This document shows, one piece after another, positions 16,832 to 24,658 of a stretch of DNA of 28,375 nt. Origin of the DNA: Coraliomargarita sp965656715 (GTDB taxonomy: Bacteria; Verrucomicrobiota; Verrucomicrobiia; Opitutales; Coraliomargaritaceae); NCBI GenBank assembly GCA_965656715.1, contig CBFHLR010000038.1, positions 1-28,375 of the forward strand, read 5' to 3'. The notes under the pieces are model-generated. The model saw only the letters and a list, made by a program, of their open reading frames with translations. It made no database searches and was not told the DNA's origin. Positions within the stretch are counted from its first letter, which is position 1. The number at the start of each line of letters is the position of its first letter. A program made the position numbers and the translations under genes.

Positions 16832-16894
16832 GGCTGTCTCGCAGTTCCGAGCAGAGCGACATTACCGAACGTGAAACGACTCGGACCAACAGCC
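16832..16894. repeat. Two-tier inverted repeat, possible structured RNA
   Basis: Outer arms GGCTGT (16832-16837) and ACAGCC (16889-16894) enclose inner arms TCCGAG (16846-16851) and CTCGGA (16880-16885). The nested symmetry could give a 63-base stem-loop in the leader of the sulfatase mRNA. It may equally be a decayed repeat element. Confidence 0.4.
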
Positions 16895-16959
16895 TTTCAC
16901 CGACACGCTACCAATCGGCAATACTTTGCAAATCAACACAACACAGGCCGTTGCCGAAC

Positions 16960-16980
16960 GGTCGTCTCGGCGAGACGACC
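16960..16980. repeat. Intergenic palindrome GGTCGTCTC-GGC-GAGACGACC
   Basis: A perfect 9-bp stem with a 3-base loop, followed by CTACC as in the palindrome near 14949. It is probably a member of an interspersed palindromic family; no U-tract is present. Confidence 0.6.
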
Positions 16981-17073
16981 CTACCCATTTTCTTAAGTGC
17001 TTTCACTGATTGTAATCTATTTTTCCTCTGTGGCCCATTGTTTCATGATGGCGATATTGGCTGCGACAAGTCC

Positions 17074-17105
17074 AAAAAAAACCACAGTGCAAACGCACTG
17101 TGGTT
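17074..17105 (-). terminator. Rho-independent terminator of the PEP-CTERM gene
   Basis: The arms 17080-17090 and 17095-17105 form a perfect 11-bp stem (AACCACAGTGC with GCACTGTGGTT) around a 4-base loop. On the minus strand a run of U follows directly (17074-17080). It begins about 34 bases after the PEP-CTERM stop codon. Confidence 0.9.
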
Positions 17106-17138
17106 CTTCGAAAATATACTGCTCGATTCGATCTAGCT

Positions 17139-17956
17139 CTAGCGTCGACGACGCGCGATATAAGCAAGACTGGTAAGACCAATGAGCAATGCGTAAGCGG
17201 AAGGTTCCGGAATCACTGCCAAGTTGAATTGCAGTGCATTCTCAGTAACGAATCGGGATTCGGCATCCGTGCCAGCCCCATCAGAGTAAATCCCAATGGC
17301 AGAAACATCCGAAAAGGTCATCGCAGAGTAACCAACTGTCGGAATACTATTAAAATCTGCACCAGAATTTGCTGTCGGATCATACAGAGCCCATGACAAT
17401 GCTCCTTCGGTTCCAGCATAGCTGTAGTCACCCTTAGCACTCATAATAACTTCGGAGATATAGTAAGTCGCATCATTTCGAACGACTAGGCGAGTATCAC
17501 CGTCCAGTCGTCGAAAATCGATACTCACCGATGTATCCGCAGAGGCGTCGAAAGCCAGCGTTTGCCCGTCGCCTCCATTAAGGAAATCACTTTGATCCCA
17601 GAGAACCAGAGCCTGCGAAGTGGCAGCATATGAAGTAACGCCATTATTACCTTGCTTGGCTACAAGCTGAATACGACCGTCAGAAGACAAAAGAAGGTTA
17701 GGATCCAGTTCCCCGGCAGATATCTCACCATTCCATGCACCATAGATATCGGTAGACCGGTTGGCATCACCATTGGGACCGTCAAACAGGAGACTGCTGT
17801 CACTAAAATTATAAGTTATTTGGAGAGCCGTATTAGTATCCGCAGCCCCGGGGGTAGTACCTGATACTGAGTCGTAATTATAGTCAACAACTTGAACTGT
17901 AGCTGCATGAGCAGCTACAACAAATCCTACAGTGGATAGAGAAATGAGGTTTTTTT
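17139..17956 (-). CDS. PEP-CTERM sorting-domain surface protein, 5' end in assembly gap
   Basis: The frame is open from the gap edge at 17956 to the TAG at 17139, about 272 codons; the start codon is lost in the gap. The first visible residues, KNLISLSTVGFVVAAHA, are the rest of a signal peptide. The mature part is rich in Ser, Thr, Asp and Gly, like secreted beta-sandwich proteins. The C-terminus is a textbook PEP-CTERM signal: VIPEPSAYALL, a short hydrophobic helix (LIGLTSLAYIA) and RRRR. Such proteins are processed and sorted by exosortase (EpsH/XrtA-type) systems, and many end up in exopolymer or the cell surface. A TTG at 17690 could be mistaken for the start but is internal. The body is not recognised; a role in binding the polysaccharide or the cell-surface matrix is conjecture. 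Confidence 0.85.
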
Positions 17957-18056
17957 NNNNNNNNNNNNNNNNNNNNNNNNNNNNNNNNNNNNNNNNNNNN
18001 NNNNNNNNNNNNNNNNNNNNNNNNNNNNNNNNNNNNNNNNNNNNNNNNNNNNNNNN
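17957..18056. other. Assembly gap (100 N)
   Basis: 100 N between the end of a sulfatase and the start of the PEP-CTERM gene. A 100-base run is probably a scaffolder placeholder. It hides the sulfatase stop, the spacer and the PEP-CTERM start codon. Reading through it gives a false 497-aa ORF ending in residues that belong to the PEP-CTERM signal region in another frame. Confidence 0.95.
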
Positions 18057-19420
18057 GTCATGCCCCGATCGCCCGTTTCTTCAATCCAGTTAGACAAGAT
18101 GGCTCTGAACTCAACCAGCTTTGCTGCGTAGGCTTCGTCCTCCGCCAAATTATTGATTTCAAACGGATCCACCGACAAATCGTAGAGCTCCTCGGCGGGG
18201 CGCGTTTTGGCGGTCACCAGTTGTTGGGCGGCGTTCAATTTTCCCTGCTGGTCCAACGCTCTTAACTTCAACATCCAGGGCTTGTGGTCTTTATAGTCGC
18301 AGGGCTGCAGATAGGGGCGATTCGGCAGGTAGTTTTTGATGTATTTAAAATGCCCTTTCCGCACACCCCGAATGTGGTCCACCGTTTCATCACAGCGGTC
18401 ACGCGCGGTGACCACATACGGGCGCGGCGTATGGTTTGCATTAAACAGCGGTTTGGCATCCATATAATCGGGAATTTTGATTCCGGCGAATTCCAGCGAA
18501 GTCGCCGCCATATCGATATGACTGATCAGTTCATCCTTCACCTGCGGCTTCAGCATTGTGGGAGCCCATACGATAAACGGAATGCGCGCGCCTTCATCGT
18601 AGAGAAACTGTTTGCCGCGCGCCTGACTAATCCCGTGGTCGGTAATGAAGAAGATTACGGTATTATCGAGCAAGTCTTCTGTCTTCAGGCGGTTCATGAT
18701 TTTGCCCACTTCAAGGTCGGTGAAGGTTACCGAATTGAGATAGTCCGCCCAGTCTTCTCGGAACGCGTCACAATCGGGATAATACGGTGGCAGAGTGACT
18801 TCGTCCGGGCGCACCAAATGCTCAGGGATCGCGCCCTTCACTGCATCGTTCCATTTTCCGACGTTGCGTAACTTTCCGCCGCGCAGTTGGATCTGCGCGA
18901 AGAACGGCTGCCCCTCGGCGCGTCCCGACCAACTGGACGCATTGTAGAGCGCTTTGCGGCTATACACAAAGTTATAATCCTCTTTGCCCGGGCTCTTTAA
19001 GTTCTCCAGACTGTTACAGGTATAATAGCCCGCCGCTTTAAACAGTTCGGGGATGGTTTGAATGCCCTCGGGAAGGTGGATTTTATGTCCGCCGCGCGAC
19101 GAGCGGTGATGGTGCGCACCAATGGAGGTTTGATACATCCCGGTAATCATCCCCGATCGACTGGCGGAACAGACGGGCGCGGCCACATAGGCGTTTGAAT
19201 ACACCACGCCCTCCCGAGCCAGTTGATCAACATTGGGCGTATGCACCAATGCTTCGCCCTGATAGCCAAAATGGCAGGACATATCTTCGACCACGATCCA
19301 GAGGATGTTGGGTCGAGACACCGCCTGAGCACTTGCACAGGCACTGATCGCACAAATCGAAAGCAGGCACACGCGCCACAAAGAGGCGGCAGAATGCAAT
19401 TTAGTTAGGTGTTTCATCAT
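18057..19420 (-). CDS. S1 sulfatase, heparan N-sulfatase-like (S1_8-like), 3' end in gap
   Basis: About 454 residues are visible before the gap, so only the last few residues and stop should be missing. A signal peptide runs to about residue 33 (AISACASAQA). SRPNILWIVVEDMSCHFG (35-52) has Glu-Asp where most sulfatases have Asp-Asp, as is usual in the heparan N-sulfatase-like branch. C-S-A-S-R at 84-88 supplies the formylglycine Cys84, then HHHRSSRGG. FFITDHGISQARGKQFLYDE contains the distal metal ligands. Members of this branch act on O-sulfated marine glycans as well as on N-sulfate, so the name does not imply N-desulfation. There are 23 bases to the preceding glycosidase stop. Either of two adjacent ATGs (19420, 19417) may start it. 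Confidence 0.88.
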
Positions 19421-19443
19421 CTCTGTTTCTCAATCTAGTTTCA

Positions 19444-21120
19444 TTATTCCTGCGGTGCCTCCGCATCTTTTGGCTTCAAGGTGATCTGCCCGATCTTGTA
19501 GCGTCGCTGCCCGTCATCCTCCTTCAAAGGCATGGCAATGGTCGGTGTTCCGTCACGTTGACCGACGGAGATATAAAGGTCGTAGGTTCCCGGCTTGGTA
19601 GTCGGGGCATANNNNNNNNNNNNNNNNNNNNNNNNNNNNNNNNNNNNNNNNNNNNNNNNNNNNNNNNNNNNNNNNNNNNNNNNNNNNNNNNNNNNNNNNN
19701 NNNNNNNNNNGGCAATGGTCGGTGTTCCGTCACGTTGACCGACGGAGATATAAAGGTCGTAGGTTCCCGGCTTGGTAGTCGGGGCATAGAGACCGACGAT
19801 GAACTCGCTGACCTGTTCTTGAACCGGAGCTTCCCCAATTGGCCCAACCTCAAGATCGCGCAGATTTAGTGAATCATCCACCAGCACGGAAACGATGCCC
19901 CCCTGTTCATCCTTAAGGGTCAGTGCCGGATAGCCACCGGGGTAACAGGGCGCGACGCCCTTGTTAGACCATGACCAGGTGACCTTAAAATTTTTGCTGA
20001 GATCTCCATACGGGAAGGCATTCAGGTGTTCAGTGAACGCATCTGGCGATGTAGCGATGGTGACCGTCTTGGGCCAGGTGACCGAAAGCGGCATCAGACG
20101 ATAACCCATACGCTGGTTAATGCGATCGATGGCTTCGCGATTCTCCTCAAGCAGGATCCGAGGCCACCAGTGGATCGACATGAAGCTTGCATGATAGTCT
20201 TCCACCGATTTGACCAGCCGATCAGGATTCCAGGCACCCCGTTGCCTAGATGATCCATAATGCTGGTGTTCAAGAATCACCGGCAGTTCAGGCCAGAATT
20301 CCTGCGCCATCTCAGCGTGATACCAGCCCGGATCTTTTCCAACAAGAATGCTATCATCACGAATCGTAATACCTTTACTTAACGCGTAATCCGTAATCGG
20401 AAACCGCCGCCCCGGTTTGTTGTATCCGGCAAAATCATCAGAGATACAAAGCAAGGTCTTCTTAAAATATTTCAGGTGCAGGTCGATGTGCAGTTTCTGC
20501 AGTTCGATTCGGTCCTGTTTACTGCTGGCATGCGTGTGTCCTTCACCCCACATACCATAGGTGCCGACATCAATGAATTCCACATTGGGGTTGCCATCAT
20601 AGCGTTTCGCATAGGCGGCAATAAACGCTTCGAGTTTCTCGAGATAAACCGGGTCGTCAAAAAACGGATCCCACAAATTCCCGTCTGGCGAGCGACCTTT
20701 GCCATGAAAGAAAAAAGTTCCTTTGGCGCCCGCATCCTTCACCCATTCAGGCGTGGCAAAAGTCATCCAGCTTTCAGAACAGGTCAGGCGCAGCGCGACC
20801 TTCTTACCCTTTGCGATCCAGCGTTGGGCAGGCGTATCCAAGATAGCCCAGTTATACTTCCCCTCTTCAGGCTCAAGGTAGGCCCATGGAAGACGCAGGT
20901 AGACCGTCGAAACGCCGGGAAAATCCTCCAGTGTATCGGAGGGTTCGAGCTTGGAACCATAGTTGCGCGCGACGTTGGAATAGAAGTGCATCGTCCAGCC
21001 CATGCTGGGGTTAATGAGAGCCTCCCCCGTGTCCTTCAACTGAACCGTGGTGGTCTCCTGCGCGATGGCTCCAAGGCTGATCAACAGCCCACACATAATA
21101 CTGCAAAATCGATGAGTCAT
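19444..21120 (-). CDS. Putative TIM-barrel glycoside hydrolase, DUF4832-like
   Basis: As written it is 558 aa, but 59 of these are an artefact (33 unknown residues plus a duplicated 26-residue block), so the true length should be about 499. After a signal peptide ending near residue 20 (LGAIAQ), NPSMGWTMHFYSN, VSTVYLRLPWAYLEPEEGKY and VALRLTCSESWMTF follow the (beta/alpha)8 layout of clan GH-A-like enzymes. FIDVGTYGMWGEGHTH near residue 190 contains a Glu in the place of a general acid. The C-terminal part (WSWSNKGVAPCYPGGYPALTL, DLEVGPIG) is a beta-sandwich resembling DUF4832. No activity has been assigned to this group as far as I know. Position between the rhamnosidase and a sulfatase supports action on the same polymer. 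Confidence 0.65.
   Translation of the reverse strand: MTHRFCSIMCGLLISLGAIAQETTTVQLKDTGEALINPSMGWTMHFYSNVARNYGSKLEPSDTLEDFPGVSTVYLRLPWAYLEPEEGKYNWAILDTPAQRWIAKGKKVALRLTCSESWMTFATPEWVKDAGAKGTFFFHGKGRSPDGNLWDPFFDDPVYLEKLEAFIAAYAKRYDGNPNVEFIDVGTYGMWGEGHTHASSKQDRIELQKLHIDLHLKYFKKTLLCISDDFAGYNKPGRRFPITDYALSKGITIRDDSILVGKDPGWYHAEMAQEFWPELPVILEHQHYGSSRQRGAWNPDRLVKSVEDYHASFMSIHWWPRILLEENREAIDRINQRMGYRLMPLSVTWPKTVTIATSPDAFTEHLNAFPYGDLSKNFKVTWSWSNKGVAPCYPGGYPALTLKDEQGGIVSVLVDDSLNLRDLEVGPIGEAPVQEQVSEFIVGLYAPTTKPGTYDLYISVGQRDGTPTIAXXXXXXXXXXXXXXXXXXXXXXXXXXXXXXXXXYAPTTKPGTYDLYISVGQRDGTPTIAMPLKEDDGQRRYKIGQITLKPKDAEAPQE
19534..19788. repeat. 78-base duplicated contig end flanking a gap (assembly artefact)
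   Basis: Bases 19534-19611 and 19711-19788 are identical over 78 positions, one on each side of the N-run, in frame with the gene. They begin GGCAATGGTCGG and end GGTAGTCGGGGCATA. Two overlapping contig ends were scaffolded instead of merged, so 19612-19788 should be removed. Confidence 0.9.
19612..19710. other. Assembly gap (99 N) that probably does not exist
   Basis: 99 N between identical 78-base flanks. The true gap size is probably negative: the contigs overlap. Collapsing gap plus one flank (177 bases) leaves the reading frame intact. Confidence 0.9.
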
Positions 21121-21206
21121 ACTGGATTAACTTTCAGAGATATGGTTCGTGATAACCCCACCCTCAGTATAGCGGATTGAGCCAGCTGCGTAAGCTACTG
21201 AAATCA

Positions 21207-24200
21207 CTAGGGTCCGTAGACACGACTGGAACACACATTGGCAGGGATACTGAATTCATAATCTCCCGATTCGAGCTGCAGGGTTCGGGAATCCGCCTCC
21301 AACAGCGACACTCCTTCAGAATCCTTTAACTGTTCCCCGGATTCCAATATGCCTTCCAAGCTTGTTGCCGGCAGTGTCACTGTAGCCGTCGTGTTTGGCG
21401 GTAATGAAATCTTCAATACAAAGTGATCCGCAAGTTTGTCCCAACGGGTAGCGATCGGTCCATACATCGAATCGTGACGAGCTTCTGCCCAGCTCAAATC
21501 AGCCACTGGCTGAGGTTGGATAATGACATTCTTAAATCCCGGTTGCTGGGGATCGACTCGTATGCCTACCAGATACTTATACATCCATGCGCAAATATCT
21601 CCGAACATAATGTGGTTCAGTGAAGATTCTCCATTCCAGTTCTCCCACATCGTAGTGGCGCCTTGTGCAAGCCAATGCCCATAGCTTGGCGCAGTCGTTC
21701 GCGTGGCTATCCGATACGCCAATTCATGTTGCCCGTGGTCGCTCAGCGTATTGAAGAGATACTTGGCTCCGAGAATACCGACATCGAGATGATCGTTCTT
21801 CCGATGCACTTCGTCGACCAGTCGCTCGACGATTCGCTTATGCTCAGCCGGATCCGCCATGCCTTGGAATAAGGCACAACTGAGAGCGGTTTGACTTCCA
21901 TTCGCATAGCTTCCGTCGCCCTTATAGAACTTTTTGTTAAACGCCACTCGGATCTTTTTGGCGAGCTCACCATACTTGATCGCATCTGCGTCGCGCCCGA
22001 GAAGCGCGGCTGCCTGCGCCACGATGCTGGCATCGACATAGAAGTAACCTGTTGAGGTGACATCACGCGGCGTTTCTGTTTCTGCCGGCGCCCAATCCCC
22101 GAGTCCAAAATCTGCAATATATTCAGGCGATCGTGACGCAACATAATCCACATAGCGCCGCATCGCCTCGTAGTTTTCCTCTAGGATCTGCAGATCTCCA
22201 CGGTATTGGTAGACATACCACGGAATCAGCAAGAAAGCCGAATCCCAGGCAGGGCCATTTCCCCATGAGTATCCCCAACCAGAACTAGGAATGATCGCCG
22301 GAATTTCGCCACTATCGCGCTGTTCGTCGCGAATATCGTCGATCCACTTTGCGTAGGCCGCCGCGACATCCCAATTAAACAAAGCCTGTTCGGCCGCGAG
22401 ATGGGCATCCCCTGTCCAACCATTTTTTTCTCGCTGCGGACAATCCGTGGGAAAGCCGTGGAAGTTCCCACGAAAACTCCAATGGGCAAGCTCTTGGATA
22501 CGATTCAACAGCTCATTATCGAAACGGAATGCGCCCGCACTATCAAAATCGGTGTTCAGCATGCGTCCCTCAATATCGATCTGACTAATCTCTCCGGAGG
22601 AGATCGACACCTCGACATACTGAAAACCGTGATAGGTAAAACGTGGCTCCCATATTTCCTCTGCGCCTCCCTTCAGAATATAGCTGTCTTGATGAAACGG
22701 CCCGGTGAAATTAAACTTGCTGATATTGTCCCGATCCAAAGAGCCGTCCTCACGAATACGCTCACTATAACGCAAGGTGATTTTCGTTCCCTTCACCCCC
22801 TCCACACGCAGACGCGCCCAGCCGGAAATATTCTGCCCCAAGTCATAGAGCACTACGTCGGGACGCATCTCGCGTTTTTCAACGGGCTTCAGGGTATCGG
22901 TCACCCGTATCGGCGGCATCATCTGAGCGGACAAATGACCGTCCGGAGCATTCACGACGGATGCCTGGTCCCAATCTGCATCGGCACATTCGCCTCGCGA
23001 CCAATCTGGAATCTCTTTGCGAGCATCATACACTTCACCCGCTCGAACACTGTCCAACCAGACCGGCCCCGGAGCAGCCTTCCACGTTTCATCGGTAACG
23101 ACCGTCCGCACCGATCCGTCGGCCATCTCTAAACGCAGGTGAAGAAGCGCCCGGGGTTCATCTCTCCAGGGTGCCTGATCGAAATTCCAAGTCGCTCGTG
23201 TCTGCACGTTATACCAGCCATTACCGAGCATCACGCCCAGAGCATTCTCGCCCTGTTGTATTTGCTCGGTGACATCGTAACTACTATAAAGAATACGTCG
23301 GTCGTAACGCGTGAACGCAGGATCCAGCACATGATCTCCTACCTTTTGGCCATTCAGATGCAGCTCATAATAACCTAATCCAGTAACATAAACCGTGGCT
23401 CGTTTAACCGCCTGCTCTAATTCGAACGATTTACGAAATAAGGGACTCGGCGACTTCTGTGTCCAGCCGACAGCATAGCCACTCAGCTCGGGCATCTCCC
23501 TAGGCTTTTCCCCTTGGGCTACCAGCGTCTGAACCTTTGACCAGTCTGAGTCATCGAAACCTGTTTCGTTCCAACCCTCACCCGCTTTGCTAGAGGCTTT
23601 CCAGCTGTCATCGATGGGAACAACGACATCTTCACCATTGCTCATGCGCACCACTAACTTTCCTGCAACACCTGATGGGCCTTGCTTGGAATTGGCAACC
23701 ATGATGGCCAGGACATTTCCCTCTTCAGTAGGACGCAACTTGTGGGTGAGCTCGACTTCGTAACTCTGGTCCCACGCTTCGGCCCCATCCCGACTTCGGG
23801 ACAATCGCTGGCCATTCGCATACAGGAAAAAGCGATCATCCGCAGCGATCAATAGATAGGCCCACTCCACATCGGCATCACTCGGCAGCGCAATCTCCTT
23901 GCGGAAATAGCACTGATCTTTGCGCGAAGGTTTCATAGGCCGGGGAGCGTCCGACCATACCCATTGGCATCCGTCGTAATTCAAAAGATAACCGGGATCA
24001 CTTTCGTCCAGTTGTCGTTCCATTTCAACCGAGTGACCGATCCACTCGGCACCCCACGCTTCCGGATCTAGAATCCCCATCGACCAAAACGCAGGCTCCG
24101 ACCACTGTGATGCCTTGCCGGCTTTATCCCAAACGCGCACCTTCCACCAGCAGGCTTGATGCGAACCAAGACGCTGACCGGCATATTGGATATGAACCGA

Positions 24201-24485
24201 CTTATCCGAGGAGACACGGCCGCTATCCCACAAGTCGCCTTCATTGACCGAAAGTTTGTCCTGCGACGAAGCGACGAGCACCTGATAAGCCGTCTGACGC
24301 TGCCCTCGCTCCGCGTCATCATCGATCAAAAGCCAACTAAGTCTCGGTTGCTCGGCATCAATGCCAATAGGATTGATTAGGTATTCACACTTCAGGCCGG
24401 CGACTTCCACTTGCCCACAAGCAATCGACACCCAAAAGATGAGGGCAACTATCGCTTTAAATAGTGAGGTAAATTGATGTTTCAT
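21207..24485 (-). CDS. GH78 alpha-L-rhamnosidase, multidomain
   Basis: Start chosen at ATG 24485 (1092 aa) because a signal peptide follows (MKHQFTSLFKAIVALIFW); the open frame goes 33 codons further up, past the likely promoter. CEYLINPIGIDAEQPRLSW is the usual GH78 N-terminal Ig-like domain. A jelly-roll-like insert follows (YFRKEIALPSDADVEWAYLL, about 160-300), longer than in minimal family members. Then comes the rhamnosidase N domain (GLGYYELHLNGQKVGDHVLD). The (alpha/alpha)6 barrel has DCPQREKNGWTGDAH near residue 685 with the general acid Glu, and MWENWNGESSLNH near 945 with the second Glu. A C-terminal beta-sandwich closes it. It inverts and releases terminal alpha-L-rhamnose, probably from desulfated oligosaccharides. 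It is first in its block, behind an extended -10 promoter. Confidence 0.93.
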   Translation of the reverse strand: MKHQFTSLFKAIVALIFWVSIACGQVEVAGLKCEYLINPIGIDAEQPRLSWLLIDDDAERGQRQTAYQVLVASSQDKLSVNEGDLWDSGRVSSDKSVHIQYAGQRLGSHQACWWKVRVWDKAGKASQWSEPAFWSMGILDPEAWGAEWIGHSVEMERQLDESDPGYLLNYDGCQWVWSDAPRPMKPSRKDQCYFRKEIALPSDADVEWAYLLIAADDRFFLYANGQRLSRSRDGAEAWDQSYEVELTHKLRPTEEGNVLAIMVANSKQGPSGVAGKLVVRMSNGEDVVVPIDDSWKASSKAGEGWNETGFDDSDWSKVQTLVAQGEKPREMPELSGYAVGWTQKSPSPLFRKSFELEQAVKRATVYVTGLGYYELHLNGQKVGDHVLDPAFTRYDRRILYSSYDVTEQIQQGENALGVMLGNGWYNVQTRATWNFDQAPWRDEPRALLHLRLEMADGSVRTVVTDETWKAAPGPVWLDSVRAGEVYDARKEIPDWSRGECADADWDQASVVNAPDGHLSAQMMPPIRVTDTLKPVEKREMRPDVVLYDLGQNISGWARLRVEGVKGTKITLRYSERIREDGSLDRDNISKFNFTGPFHQDSYILKGGAEEIWEPRFTYHGFQYVEVSISSGEISQIDIEGRMLNTDFDSAGAFRFDNELLNRIQELAHWSFRGNFHGFPTDCPQREKNGWTGDAHLAAEQALFNWDVAAAYAKWIDDIRDEQRDSGEIPAIIPSSGWGYSWGNGPAWDSAFLLIPWYVYQYRGDLQILEENYEAMRRYVDYVASRSPEYIADFGLGDWAPAETETPRDVTSTGYFYVDASIVAQAAALLGRDADAIKYGELAKKIRVAFNKKFYKGDGSYANGSQTALSCALFQGMADPAEHKRIVERLVDEVHRKNDHLDVGILGAKYLFNTLSDHGQHELAYRIATRTTAPSYGHWLAQGATTMWENWNGESSLNHIMFGDICAWMYKYLVGIRVDPQQPGFKNVIIQPQPVADLSWAEARHDSMYGPIATRWDKLADHFVLKISLPPNTTATVTLPATSLEGILESGEQLKDSEGVSLLEADSRTLQLESGDYEFSIPANVCSSRVYGP

Positions 24486-24586
24486 TTGATTGCTTCCGGA
24501 CGTAAATATAGGTGGGAGAATAATAACAGAAACGACTTTGAAGAACTTGGAAATAATCCGCAATTTTGTGTATATTTCCTGCATCT

Positions 24587-24595
24587 ATTATAACA
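24587..24595 (-). promoter_or_regulatory. Extended -10 promoter for the GH78 operon
   Basis: On the minus strand TGTTATAAT is a perfect TGn-TATAAT extended -10. It lies in an AT-rich 173-base spacer about 100 bases upstream of the GH78 ATG. No good -35 is seen at 17 bases, as is common with extended -10 promoters. Confidence 0.6.
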
Positions 24596-24658
24596 AACTT
24601 ACATATTCTGAGATTCATAAATAGAGGATTCCTCGGACACACATGGCTCATCTCATCT

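Larger units (their letters stand above)
16564..17073. other. Long non-coding region with several inverted repeats
   Basis: About 510 bases between the terminator of the PEP-CTERM gene and the next sulfatase start. No believable CDS or tRNA was found. It contains an 18-base perfect palindrome at 16796-16813, a two-tier inverted repeat at 16832-16894 and a palindrome at 16960-16980. A sulfatase promoter must lie here, but no good -35/-10 pair was recognised. Confidence 0.65.

Noticed and set aside
16810..16860. TATACT as a -10 box for the sulfatase at 16563
   Set aside because: No acceptable -35 at 16-18 bases and no extended -10; chance match in an AT-rich patch.
17927..18056. Sulfatase C-terminus continuing across the gap to a stop at 17927
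   Set aside because: The residues after the gap are the PEP-CTERM signal peptide region read in another frame.
19534..19788. Apparent in-frame tandem protein repeat of 26 residues
   Set aside because: The two DNA copies are identical over 78 bases and separated only by N, which is the signature of overlapping contig ends.
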